This document shows positions 8,816-17,210 of a DNA stretch of 49,854 nucleotides, one piece after another. A program made the position numbers and the translations under genes. Below the pieces are notes generated by a model. It made no database searches. It was not told where the DNA came from and was given only the letters and a program-made list of their open reading frames with translations. Location: the NCBI GenBank assembly GCA_937876125.1, contig CALEHF010000390.1, positions 1-49,854 of the forward strand, given 5' to 3'. Positions within the stretch are counted from its first letter, which is position 1. Each line of letters opens with the position of its first letter. Source of the DNA: an uncultured bacterium. GTDB taxonomy: Bacteria > Planctomycetota > UBA8108 > UBA1146.

Positions 8816-10723
8816 CTATTCTCGCCACAGGTGAACGATGGCGTCGGGGCGTCTCCCCGAGAGGTCGATGCGTTGCTCAGATGCGCGATGGCCGGAAGCG
8901 GTGACGGTCAGAGTGTACGGGGCTCGCGCGAGATCTCCGAAACGGAAGCCTCCTCGATCGTCCGCCAACGTGTTCCGTACCGAGCGGCTGGTGCAACCCG
9001 CCGATGCATGTTGCCAAGTGAGGCGGACTTTCGCCCCGCGGACAGCATTGCCGTCTTGATCGAGGACTGTGCCGCGCAGCTCGCGCGTCCCTCGATCCGC
9101 CACCAACTGGAGAGGGACGACGGCATCTCCATCGAGGTCGAGGCGACAGCCGGTGATCGTCAGCCCGTAGGATCCGCGGGCCTCGAAGCGCAGCTCGCCC
9201 GCCGCAATGCCCGTCAGGATGAACTCCCCTCTGGCATCACTTTGGATCGCGTGGGTGTTTCGCACTGCGCTCGAGCTCGCGACGGTGAGTGCGAAGTCGG
9301 GCAGTGGGGTCCCGCGCGGATCGAGGATCTTGCCAGAAATGGACCTGAGCGGGAGATCGAGCAGGGTGAAGACGCGCCGCTCGACCGGTGCCTCTCGCTC
9401 TCGCGGCCGGTCGAAATCGCGCTCCTCGATGAGGGTAATCGTCTCTCTGAGATCCGAGTATCGATCGGTCGGATAGATCTCGACTCTGTAGTTCCCAAAG
9501 GGGATGTCGGGTTGCGCGAACTTGCCGTTCTCGTCACTGACGAGTTCAAAGTAGAGCCCCCACTCGGCGGAGGAGAGCGCGATGGCTTCCCCCGAGATCG
9601 GCTCCCCCTCCGCGTCGACGACAAGCCCACGCAGCACAGCGTCCCCACAATGAGCCTCGAGGATGAAGTCGAGAGGGATCGTGGCATCCGTCGCGGAAGG
9701 CGAACGATCCGCGATGTCCACCTCCGCCTGAACCGGCAGGAAACCCGCGCCACGAGCGATGACCGCGCACTTTTCGTTTCCCTCCCGCGCGTCGGACTCA
9801 TCAAGTTGGAGTGTGAGCCGGTAGCTTCCATTTGTTTCCGTCACGGCCCGCCGAGCGAGAGATCCTGCCCCAGAGACTTTGATGCCGCGGAGCGGATGGC
9901 CTTCTTCGTCGGTCACGACACCGGTGATTTCGATGGTTCGGAGCGCGCGAAGACGGAGCTCGGCGGTGTCGGTCCCGACCGGCAAGATGACGTGAACGGC
10001 GGGTTGTCCGCTGGTTGCTCGCGTTGAGAGTAGATACTCGGTGTGCCCGAGCTGTTCGATCGCGAACTCACCGTAACGATCGGTCTTCCCCCACGCGGGA
10101 GTGTGACCGGTGAGGATCTCATTCGCCTCGGTCGGATCGGGCGCGCGTCGGCGAGCAAAGACCTGAATCCCTTCCACCGGAGTCCCCTCGGCATCGAGCA
10201 CACGTCCTCGGATGGTGCGATCGAACTTCCCAATCGGGATGAAAACAGAACGAGACTCCCCCTCTGCAAGATCGATGGGGACACTCGCAAGGAGCGGCCG
10301 CCATTCTCCCCCCTCGACGGAGAGAGAGTATCGACCCGCAGGGAGGTTTTCGAATAGGGCGATGCCATTCGCGCGCGTCGTCGCTTCGAGGCTGACCCCG
10401 CGCGAGCGAGCGAACACCATGAGCCCCGCTGCGGGCCTCCCCCCCTCGAGACGTGTTTCGATTCGCAGCGTGGCTTCGCCATCGAGCGGCGCGACCAGAT
10501 CAGGTCCTGCCTCCGCAAAGGGGGATGCCTCAACAGCACGGGAGAGATCTTCGGCAGTCCCCCAGAATTCTTCCGTATCCCAGCTGTGGGGTCGAGTCGG
10601 TTGGGGAGCTGGCTCTGCCTTCTGCCACGCACTCCACCCGAGCCACCCCGAGAGAACGAGGACGAATCCGATGGTGATTGATCTCAAGACAGACACTCCC
10701 TCGAGCTCTCGGGTGCAAAACAT
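8816..10723 (-). CDS. Membrane-anchored carboxypeptidase-regulatory-like repeat protein
   Basis: 635 residues. One N-terminal hydrophobic anchor (SITIGFVLVLSGWLGWSAW) is followed by at least five repeated regulatory-like beta-sandwich modules (GRVLDAEGTPVEGIQVFARR; GVVTDEEGHPLRGIKVSGAG; GLVVDAEGEPISGEAIAL; GKILDPRGTPLPDFALTV; GTVLDQDGNAVRGAKVRL). The shared core is G-x-V-x-D-x-x-G-x-P-x-x-G. No enzyme motif is visible; a cell-envelope structural or ligand-binding role is the modest inference. Start is uncertain: ATG 10723 has a weak AGAGG upstream, whereas TTG 10687 sits 9 nt behind GGGA and would place the hydrophobic segment directly at the N-terminus. It lies 152 bp upstream of the cytochrome gene on the same strand. 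Confidence 0.85.
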   Translation of the reverse strand: MFCTRELEGVSVLRSITIGFVLVLSGWLGWSAWQKAEPAPQPTRPHSWDTEEFWGTAEDLSRAVEASPFAEAGPDLVAPLDGEATLRIETRLEGGRPAAGLMVFARSRGVSLEATTRANGIALFENLPAGRYSLSVEGGEWRPLLASVPIDLAEGESRSVFIPIGKFDRTIRGRVLDAEGTPVEGIQVFARRRAPDPTEANEILTGHTPAWGKTDRYGEFAIEQLGHTEYLLSTRATSGQPAVHVILPVGTDTAELRLRALRTIEITGVVTDEEGHPLRGIKVSGAGSLARRAVTETNGSYRLTLQLDESDAREGNEKCAVIARGAGFLPVQAEVDIADRSPSATDATIPLDFILEAHCGDAVLRGLVVDAEGEPISGEAIALSSAEWGLYFELVSDENGKFAQPDIPFGNYRVEIYPTDRYSDLRETITLIEERDFDRPREREAPVERRVFTLLDLPLRSISGKILDPRGTPLPDFALTVASSSAVRNTHAIQSDARGEFILTGIAAGELRFEARGSYGLTITGCRLDLDGDAVVPLQLVADRGTRELRGTVLDQDGNAVRGAKVRLTWQHASAGCTSRSVRNTLADDRGGFRFGDLARAPYTLTVTASGHRASEQRIDLSGRRPDAIVHLWRE

Positions 10724-10745
10724 GGCCTCTGAAAGGAAAGTTGGG

Positions 10746-10783
10746 GGCGGCCGGGCGGGGCACTTCGTCGCCGCCCGACCGCC
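10746..10783 (-). terminator. GC-rich hairpin behind the two-heme Ig protein gene
   Basis: Arms 10746-10758 and 10771-10783 pair over 13 positions with one mismatch. Read on the minus strand it lies 40 bp past the stop at 10824 and is followed by CCCCAACTTTCCTTT, a weak T-rich stretch. It probably ends the upstream transcript. Confidence 0.55.
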
Positions 10784-10823
10784 TTCCGAGTGGGACCCCG
10801 AAAGGTCGAGGTCACACTAGGCG

Positions 10824-12965
10824 CTAGTCGTCATCCTCGTCGTCGTCGTCGTCGTCATCATCACAGTCGTCGTTGTTGTTGCCACCGTTGTTGCCACCGT
10901 TGTTGCCACCGTTGTTGCCACCGTTGTTGCCACCGTTTTTGCCGCCGTTGTTGCCGCCGTGGTGGCCATCATCGTCGTCGTCATCATCGTCGTCGTCGTC
11001 GTCGAGGCTGGCGAGGAAGTCGGCAATCATTCCGATCTCAGCCGGGCTCAAGAACGAGAGGAACTGCATCTCCGACTCATCGGCGATCGCCTCGGCAATC
11101 TCAGAAGCAGATTCGCCGACGACGTTCTCGTCCGACGTTCCGCCACTGGCGTCGTCGCCGTGGCAGAAGGAGCAATTGTTCGCGTACAGAACCGCGCCCG
11201 TCACCGGAACCGGGGGTGGAACTGTCCCGTCGACAGCCACCGCGGTCAGCGTGACGATCACACTGCTGGTATCGGGATCGTCACTCATCACCTCGAGCGT
11301 ACCGGCGTCGGTCGCGACGACGGTCGGCGCGTAGGTCACCACAACCGTCACAGCCAGCCCAGGGTCCACCGAGAACGGGGTGAGCGGCGTCGCGGCGTCA
11401 AAACCAAACGGACCCGTTATCACCAGGTTCATCACCGTCAGTGGCGCGTTGCCCACGTTGGTGATGACCGTGCTCCGGGTTGCAACTGCGCCCACGTCGA
11501 CCGAAGCGAAGTCGAGCGCGACGGGAGATACGGTAATGTTCGGCTCGAGCACTTGCGGAACGAACCCACTACCACTGAGCGGAACAGAGACTGACGGAGT
11601 GCTGGGATCGTCGCTCGTGACGATGAGCGTGCCGCTGTCGATCGTGGCGGCTGTGGGAGCGTAAGCGAGCATCACAGCGATCGAGCCGCTCGGGGCGATC
11701 AGGAGCGGAGTCGCCGGCGCAGCCGAATCCAAGGTGAAGCCCGCACCCGAGATGGCGAGACCCATGACATTGAGATCGGCGGTGCCGAGGTTCTCGATCG
11801 TCACCGTCGCGTTCCCCATCGCCCCCACGGTCACAACGCCGAAGTCGACGGAGAGCGGCGTGATCGCGATATCGGGCAGATCAACCTGAGGAACGACTCC
11901 GCTTCCCATGAGCGGCACGTCGATGGTCGGAGAGTTCGGGTCGTCACTGGCGATCGTCAGCATTCCGCTGTCGACCACGGCAGCGGTCGGACTGTAGTCG
12001 ACTGGAATCTGCACGGAAGCGCCCGCTTGGACAACAACTGAGGTGGGCGGTGCCGCGCTATTGAGCGCGAAGCCGGCGCCACCAACCGTCAGTCCAGTCA
12101 CCGTGAGTGCCCCGGTACCGACGTTTTCGATCATGACATTCAAGCTCGAAGTACTTCCGATCGGAACCGCCCCGAAGTCGAGGCTCGCCGGCGAGACGGC
12201 GATCTCTGGCACGAGCACCACTGGAATGAAACCCACTCCCGTGAGTGCGACGTCGATCATTGGAGTCGCGGGATCGTCACTCGTGAGCGTCAAGACCGCG
12301 CCGTCTCCGAGGTCGTCGAGCGGCATGTAGTCGACAGTTACCACGATCGAGTTGTTGGGGGCGATGAGAATCGGCATTGCAGTCGCCGTTTGGAATGCGG
12401 TGCTCCCGACGAAGTCGAGAGAGGCAACATTGAGATCCGCGGTGCCGACATTGGTGACGGTTGTGGTGAGGCTTGCGACCTGACCGACTTCTACCGTTCC
12501 GAAGTCGAGAGAGAGCGGTGCAATGTTGATCGTGCCGTTCGACGCGACCAGGTCGAGATCTCCTGTGATGAAAGTAGGAGGAGGCTGGTTCGGTTGAGTG
12601 GAGCTCGACGTGAAGATGGTGTTGTTCGGCCCCGGTGTCCAACCCGGTTGGGCATTCCCGTTAATCTCCTCGACATTGGTCCCGTTGGCCGGATCGGCGT
12701 CTGAGTTGAGACCTTCAGCGAGGGCGATCGATTGCGCGAGCGAGTTGCCCAAGAAAAGGTTCTCCCGAATGACCCAGCCGTAGGCGTTCCAGGTACCGAA
12801 GCCGCCCTCTCCATGGCAGAGCTGACAACTGGAGTTCGCGGAGGACTGAGAGCTGGGGTAAGTGCCTTCCCATGGCGACACGTATGTCGGTCTGGAGAGT
12901 GCGACAAGAGCTGTCAAAAGCGTAACAATAAGAGCCGAAAAGGCGATCATGCGACGGGGTAACAT
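10824..12965 (-). CDS. Secreted two-heme protein with choice-of-anchor-D Ig repeats and Asp/Asn-Gly tail
   Basis: 713 residues. Start ATG 12965 is chosen because AAAGGAGGAGCT directly precedes it and the protein then opens with a signal peptide (MIAFSALIVTLLTALVALS). A longer in-frame reading upstream lacks protein character. Order: heme motif CQLCH; four to five repeats of about 105 residues of the choice-of-anchor-D/ASPM-SPD-2-Hydin Ig type (core SLDFGTVEVGQ...TVTNVGTADL...LTSDDPATPMIDVALTGVG); a second heme motif CSFCH; a short helical segment; then a tail of 11 Asp, seven Gly-Gly-Asn-Asn-type units and a final Asp/Glu run with one Cys. It is presumably a surface redox or metal-binding protein. 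The acidic tail could bind calcium or other cations. Its own terminator follows, so it is probably monocistronic. Confidence 0.85.
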   Translation of the reverse strand: MLPRRMIAFSALIVTLLTALVALSRPTYVSPWEGTYPSSQSSANSSCQLCHGEGGFGTWNAYGWVIRENLFLGNSLAQSIALAEGLNSDADPANGTNVEEINGNAQPGWTPGPNNTIFTSSSTQPNQPPPTFITGDLDLVASNGTINIAPLSLDFGTVEVGQVASLTTTVTNVGTADLNVASLDFVGSTAFQTATAMPILIAPNNSIVVTVDYMPLDDLGDGAVLTLTSDDPATPMIDVALTGVGFIPVVLVPEIAVSPASLDFGAVPIGSTSSLNVMIENVGTGALTVTGLTVGGAGFALNSAAPPTSVVVQAGASVQIPVDYSPTAAVVDSGMLTIASDDPNSPTIDVPLMGSGVVPQVDLPDIAITPLSVDFGVVTVGAMGNATVTIENLGTADLNVMGLAISGAGFTLDSAAPATPLLIAPSGSIAVMLAYAPTAATIDSGTLIVTSDDPSTPSVSVPLSGSGFVPQVLEPNITVSPVALDFASVDVGAVATRSTVITNVGNAPLTVMNLVITGPFGFDAATPLTPFSVDPGLAVTVVVTYAPTVVATDAGTLEVMSDDPDTSSVIVTLTAVAVDGTVPPPVPVTGAVLYANNCSFCHGDDASGGTSDENVVGESASEIAEAIADESEMQFLSFLSPAEIGMIADFLASLDDDDDDDDDDDDGHHGGNNGGKNGGNNGGNNGGNNGGNNGGNNNDDCDDDDDDDDEDDD
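10881..10964. repeat. Seven 12-bp tandem units coding the Asn-Gly tail
   Basis: Unit GCCACCGTTGTT (plus strand) occurs seven times, the last three diverged, and encodes NNGG on the minus strand. It is flanked on both sides by (CGT/CAT)n runs coding poly-Asp (about 10829-10872 and 10968-11007). Everything stays in frame. Confidence 0.9.
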
Positions 12966-13327
12966 AGCTCCTCCTTTGGAGTATTCCCGCATCCGGCACG
13001 TTCCCACCGCCGCTCCGAACCCGGGGGTAACGGAGAATTCACAGGGCACAATTATCCTGTGAGGGAGGGATTCTGGTGCGTGATAAAACGGCCCGCAAGC
13101 GTACTTTGAGAACTTCCTATGCAATCGAGAAAATCGGAATGAGCTTCCCAAAACTGACGAACCTCGGGCCCGGACTGCTGTTGGACTTGCGAACTTCCTC
13201 GCGAAATGCGCTCCCACAAACGAGAACGATCGCACTTCGGAAAAGGAGCTTGGATGCACTTACGAAGTGGCGCGACACCACTCTCGGGGCGCCGCGCCGC
13301 TCCTGGACAACTCACTATGTTGCCTAC
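12966..13327. other. Intergenic, no gene seen
   Basis: 362 bp between the two-heme Ig protein and the MscS gene. Apart from the Shine-Dalgarno at its left edge and a possible minus-strand -10 (GATAAT, near 13043-13048, no convincing -35) nothing structured was seen. A reading frame runs across part of it on the minus strand but has no protein-like composition. Confidence 0.6.
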
Positions 13328-14617
13328 TTACGTCACCTGGTGCATGTGCACGTCCCGTTGCGGATACGGGATCGAGATCCCCTCCGCATCGAAGCGCTCC
13401 TTGACCGTTCTCAAGATGTCGTACTTCACGTCCCAGTAGTCGCTCGTCGCCGCCCATGGGCGCACATTGAAGTTCACCGACGAGTCGGCGAGCTCCGAGA
13501 CGTTGATGGACGGCTCCGGATCCTTGAGCGTCTTCGGGTGGTTCTCGACGATCTCACGAAGAATCTTCTCCGCTTTGGCGATGTCATCGCCGTAGCCGAT
13601 CCCGAACACCATGTCGACACGACGATTTGCGTTCCCCGTGATGTTCGTGATCACTCCGCCCCATACCTTACCGTTCGGCACGATGATCGTCTGGTTGTCC
13701 GGGGTGAGAAATCTCGTCGAGACGAGCGAGATGTCTTCGACCTTGCCGGTCACTCCTGCGGCGGTCACCCCGTGGCCGATCTCGAAGGGGCGGTACATCA
13801 AGATCATGATCCCCGCCGCGAAGTTGCCGAGCGTGTCCTGCAGGGCGAAACCGATGACAAAGCCCCCGACACCGATCGCAGCGATGAACGGTCCAATGTC
13901 GACGCCGAGCATCGAGAGGGCGAGGATCAACCCGAGAACCATGACCAGCTTCTTCACGATCCCGATGAAGAAGCGACGGAGGCCCTCACTCACCTTGATC
14001 TTGGCGCGCTTCATCGCGGCGTTGGTCACCCGCCCCGCGATCCCCGAGAGGAACTTGAAGACCAGAAGCGTCAAGAGCGCGAAGGCGACGCTCTTCGCCC
14101 AGCGGATACCGCCGTCTTCCTTCTTCGCCCAATCGAGCAGCAGCGATGTGGTCGCTGCGGCGTCCTTTGGATCGACTTGGATACCGGAAACATCGTCATA
14201 CCACGCCTTGTAGGTCGCTAGATCACCCCCCTTGCCGCGATAGGCGAGAAACGCGATGCGGAAGCACTCGAGCCTTCTCGACTTCTCACTCTCGAGGGTG
14301 CTTCGCATCGAAGTGAGCTGGCTCTTCTGCTCCCCCTCGGCAGATCGCATCGCGATGTTGATCTGGGCGATCTCTTCGAGCGTGGCCTTCGCCTTCTTTT
14401 GCCACTCCTCGGTCACGCCTTTGATTTCCTCGGCGAGCATGGGGTAGAGGGTCGACGTGAGATCGTCGGTCGAAATGTCGACGTTGTTTGCATCCAGGGT
14501 GGGGAGCTCGACCGGAGTGGGTGTCGCGGGTTCACCCGCTGGCGGGTCCTGTGCGACAACAACGGAAACTGCGAAAACCGCGAACAGAATACAACTGAGT
14601 CTTGTGAGGGTGAGCAC
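13328..14617 (-). CDS. mscS: MscS-family mechanosensitive channel
   Basis: 429 residues. A GTG start (14617) lies 5 nt behind AAAGGAG. A signal peptide (MLTLTRLSCILFAVFAVSVVVAQ) is followed by a periplasmic helical domain (about 30-165), then membrane helices from about 175. The pore-lining helix and beta domain are clear: GPFIAAIGVGGFVIGFALQD, TLGNFAAGIMILMYRPFEIG, then VEDISLVSTRFLTPDNQTIIVPNGKV and the C-terminal alpha/beta domain ending in PYPQRDVHMH. This is the canonical MscS fold that opens under membrane tension during osmotic downshock. The extra N-terminal exported domain is longer than in E. coli MscS (286 residues). The upstream terminator separates it from the DUF481 gene. Confidence 0.93.
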   Translation of the reverse strand: MLTLTRLSCILFAVFAVSVVVAQDPPAGEPATPTPVELPTLDANNVDISTDDLTSTLYPMLAEEIKGVTEEWQKKAKATLEEIAQINIAMRSAEGEQKSQLTSMRSTLESEKSRRLECFRIAFLAYRGKGGDLATYKAWYDDVSGIQVDPKDAAATTSLLLDWAKKEDGGIRWAKSVAFALLTLLVFKFLSGIAGRVTNAAMKRAKIKVSEGLRRFFIGIVKKLVMVLGLILALSMLGVDIGPFIAAIGVGGFVIGFALQDTLGNFAAGIMILMYRPFEIGHGVTAAGVTGKVEDISLVSTRFLTPDNQTIIVPNGKVWGGVITNITGNANRRVDMVFGIGYGDDIAKAEKILREIVENHPKTLKDPEPSINVSELADSSVNFNVRPWAATSDYWDVKYDILRTVKERFDAEGISIPYPQRDVHMHQVT

Positions 14618-14641
14618 GGGGGCTCCTTTCTGTGAACAAGA

Positions 14642-14678
14642 CCGACCGAGGAGACGCTCGCTGCGTCTTCTCGGTCGG
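14642..14678 (-). terminator. Intrinsic terminator of the DUF481 gene
   Basis: A 15-bp stem (14642-14656 with 14664-14678, one G-T pair) and a 7-nt loop lie 31 bp past the stop of the DUF481 gene. On the minus strand the stem runs into TCTTGTTC. It overlaps the space where the mscS promoter would be expected. Confidence 0.75.
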
Positions 14679-14709
14679 GGAGGTCGTCACACCGAAGAAC
14701 GTGCGGTTG

Positions 14710-15723
14710 CTAAAACTCGTAGGAGTAGCCCAAGCCGAGCAGATACTCGGTGTCGCCGCGAGTGGTTCCCGCGGCCGGCGTGTTGTCCCACTTGTAGTTG
14801 ATCTGCATCGACGCGAAGAAGTTATCGATGATGGTGAGGCGCACGCCAGTGCTGGTATCGACCAGAATGTCATCGGCGTCCTCGAGGCCCCAGAAAACCT
14901 CGTGGAAGTGGAAGAAGTTCACTTTGTCGGGGGTGATCACCCAGTCGAGCTTGCCGCTGAAGCGACTCGCTGCGAAATCATTGTCGGGGCTACGGGCGAA
15001 GTCCTCGTCAAAGTACGAGACCCCGACCTCCTCGTAGAACTTATAGGTCTCGTTCTCGATGAACTGGTAACCCGCACCGACACCGACCGTGGTGCGCAGA
15101 TCGAGATCGGCGAACTTGTCTCCACGGAGCGAGAAGTTGCCGTAGCCGAACAGGCGCTCGTTGAAGAAGTGGTCGTACTTGCCACGGAGGGCCGTGTTCC
15201 GCTCAGAGAGGACACCCGAGTTCTCGGCGTAGTTCCAGTCCGCGTTCACGGTGGTCCGGTTGTCCTCGGCGCGTCGAACGTACTCGGCAGAGGATGAAAC
15301 CCTCTTGGTGTGCGTGTTGCCGTCGGTCACCTTGGCGCTCATGCCGACGTTGCCGGAGTGCGTGACCGCCTTCACCTCGGGTGGATCGATCGCGGTGACC
15401 CGAGCGAGGTTTACCGCCTCGGTGCCGTTCGCAGAAACGATCTGCGCTTCACCACTCGAGGAGGTGGCAAACCGGGCCATCATCGAAGTTCCATCGGTGA
15501 GCACGACGTTCCTGTCGCCCACCGTGGCCAGCGACCGAACGTTCGCAAATGGGATCTGGATCGTTCCCGCCGAGCCGCCTTCGATGATCAACGACCCATC
15601 CCCGAGGGTCTTCACCGTTCCGACAATCCGGCTGCCATCTTTGAGGATCACTTCGTCCGCGAAGGAGGGAGCCGCGACAAGTAACAGCGCCAACAAGGCG
15701 CCGAGGAGAGTGTTTCGATGCAT
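14710..15723 (-). CDS. DUF481 outer-membrane beta-barrel protein
   Basis: 337 residues from ATG 15723, chosen because GGAAAGGAAACTC precedes it and a clean signal peptide follows (MHRNTLLGALLALLLVAAPSFA). Residues 24-100 are a small beta domain with repeated L-x-D-G-(S/T) turns (VILKDGSRIVGTV; VVLTDGTSMMARF), as in planctomycete proteins preceding DUF481. Residues about 125-337 match the DUF481/YdiY salt-induced outer-membrane protein pattern of alternating aromatic strands, ending in YSYEF with the terminal Phe expected of a BAM substrate. The likely role is an outer-membrane barrel. The leader contains an 82-bp inverted-repeat element. Confidence 0.88.
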   Translation of the reverse strand: MHRNTLLGALLALLLVAAPSFADEVILKDGSRIVGTVKTLGDGSLIIEGGSAGTIQIPFANVRSLATVGDRNVVLTDGTSMMARFATSSSGEAQIVSANGTEAVNLARVTAIDPPEVKAVTHSGNVGMSAKVTDGNTHTKRVSSSAEYVRRAEDNRTTVNADWNYAENSGVLSERNTALRGKYDHFFNERLFGYGNFSLRGDKFADLDLRTTVGVGAGYQFIENETYKFYEEVGVSYFDEDFARSPDNDFAASRFSGKLDWVITPDKVNFFHFHEVFWGLEDADDILVDTSTGVRLTIIDNFFASMQINYKWDNTPAAGTTRGDTEYLLGLGYSYEF

Positions 15724-15747
15724 GAGTTTCCTTTCCGGTCCCGTTAG

Positions 15748-15829
15748 CAGTCGGTTGAAAAAGTACTTTCGAATCGAGAGGGCGATGGAAGCTCGGCCTC
15801 TCGATCGAAATGATTTCTTCAACAGGCTG
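15748..15829. repeat. 82-bp hairpin-forming inverted repeat in the DUF481 leader
   Basis: Left arm 15748-15782 and right arm 15797-15829 are imperfect inverted copies of about 33-34 nt with a 14-nt loop. The outer parts read CAGTCGGTTGAAAAA and CAGCCTGTTGAAGAA, the inner parts end in ATCGAGAGG. It lies 25-106 nt upstream of the DUF481 start. The GGCTGTTGAA-like end resembles the ends of the element at 29031-29209. Confidence 0.7.
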
Positions 15830-16490
15830 TGAGGCGGACACGGCTTGAGGCAGCGGTCATGGCTGAGTGTTGCCCCAGCGAAATGACACGACCGCTCGAA
15901 GTTGACAATGGATGTAGAGAACGCGGAGGGACCCAACGGAGAGTTGGGCGGGCGACACACCTCGGTGAAACGCCTGACTCGAGCGTGAGTCAGCCTCGAG
16001 AGCCGGTCCCCCTGGAAAGCTCCCTGTTGTGATCCCCCTCGGTCACAGGCGAGATTCTAGCCGGGAAGGGCTGGCGCTCGCGACGCGAATCTAAAGTTTC
16101 CGACGACCCTTCCGGCCGGTGAATTGATGGAGCCACGCGCCCCGCACTTTCGATCGTCCAGACTTTGTGCGCTCGAACTCATACTCGATCTTTCGGCCGA
16201 ATTCCTTGATCTCGGAAACTCCCCGCCACCCTCAGCCGTTGGCGATCGATTCGCACCGGCCGCTAGGTTAAGGCCTCGATGCCAACAACAAACCCCGGTA
16301 GCCTCCTTTTGCCTCGGCTCCAGGCTCTTGGAGCCACCTTCACGGCCTCTGGATCTACAAGGACTCGCACGGTGGGAATCGCAATTTTGGGTCCTCCCCA
16401 GAGGCCAATGATCGCTCTCTCGTATCCGTGACTCGCCCGAGAAACCAACCATTGCTCTCGGGGAGGCACCTCACCATCGGAAGGAAAGAC
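15830..16490. other. Intergenic region between divergent DUF481 and YceI genes
   Basis: About 660 bp without a convincing gene. It holds a small perfect hairpin (16316-16322 with 16329-16335), a 9-bp inverted repeat with a long loop (16344-16352 with 16398-16406), and a minus-strand -10-like TAGAAT at 16059-16054 without a matching -35. Promoters for both neighbours must lie here. Confidence 0.5.
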
Positions 16491-17114
16491 ATGATTCGTC
16501 TCACAGGACTCACTCTCCTCGCTGCTCTGACCCTGGTCACGGCCGGCTGCGCTGGTATGGCCTCCCGTTCGACCTCCGCCTCCGCTGCGCCCGAGATTGC
16601 GGCGAGCTACTCGATCGACCCGGGGCACACGAGCCTGGTCTTCAAGATCAGTCACCTCGGCGCCTCCGACTTTTTTGGGCGCTTCAACAACGTCAGCGGG
16701 GATCTCCGGTTCTCCGAGAATGATCTCGCGAATTCGAGCATCCGCGTCGTCGCGGAAGCAGGAAGTGTCGACACGAACAACGGCGACCGCGATGGACACG
16801 TGAAGAGCGCCGAGTTGTTTGACTCAGGCACCCATCCGCAGATCGTGTTCGAGGGAACCGGCTTCAAGAGCGTGGGACGGGGAGCCTACAAGATCTCGGG
16901 TAATCTCACCTTTCATGGCGTGACGAAGAGCCTCACGGTGGTCGCCCAAAAGGTTGGCACCGTCTCCCATGAGAAGTTCGGCGACCGGATTGGCTTCACC
17001 AGCACCTTCGTGATCCAGCGCTCCGACTTCAATATGGGTTCCGGGATGCCGGCGAGCGTCCTCGGCGAAGATGTTCAGATCATGGTCGGGATCGAAGCCA
17101 TACTTCAGAAGTAG
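16491..17114 (+). CDS. YceI-family lipoprotein
   Basis: 207 residues from ATG 16491, preceded by GGAAGGAAAGAC. A lipoprotein signal peptide ends in the lipobox LVTAGC (Cys20). Residues about 40-207 form a YceI lipocalin-like barrel: YSIDPGHTSLVFKISHLGASDFFGRF, then GDLRFSENDL, SAELFDSGTHPQIVFEG, GNLTFHGVTKSLTV and RSDFNMG. The family binds polyisoprenoid or other long amphiphiles in the periplasm; here it would be tethered to a membrane. A strong terminator follows. Confidence 0.93.
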   Translation: MIRLTGLTLLAALTLVTAGCAGMASRSTSASAAPEIAASYSIDPGHTSLVFKISHLGASDFFGRFNNVSGDLRFSENDLANSSIRVVAEAGSVDTNNGDRDGHVKSAELFDSGTHPQIVFEGTGFKSVGRGAYKISGNLTFHGVTKSLTVVAQKVGTVSHEKFGDRIGFTSTFVIQRSDFNMGSGMPASVLGEDVQIMVGIEAILQK

Positions 17115-17142
17115 GTCGCGCTCGCTCCCTGAATCGAGAAGC

Positions 17143-17182
17143 AAAACGCCCCCCGGAGAGTGATCTCACCGGGGGGCGTTTT
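17143..17182. terminator. Bidirectional terminator between YceI and EF-hand genes
   Basis: Arms AAAACGCCCCCCGG (17143-17156) and CCGGGGGGCGTTTT (17169-17182) pair perfectly over 14 bp. The stem is flanked by A-rich and T-rich ends on each strand, so it can stop transcription from both convergent genes. Confidence 0.9.
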
Positions 17183-17210
17183 CGTGTCGTTCGGGCTTAA
17201 GAAGTTTTGA

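Noticed and set aside
10881..10964. CRISPR-like short repeats
   Set aside because: Units are contiguous 12-mers without spacers and translate in frame as NNGG within the protein tail.
12966..13259. Extended N-terminus of the two-heme Ig protein
   Set aside because: The upstream in-frame codons do not look like protein, while ATG 12965 has an excellent Shine-Dalgarno and a signal peptide.
16263..16799. Minus-strand 178-codon frame overlapping the YceI gene
   Set aside because: It runs antisense to the well-supported YceI lipoprotein and has no ribosome site or family resemblance.
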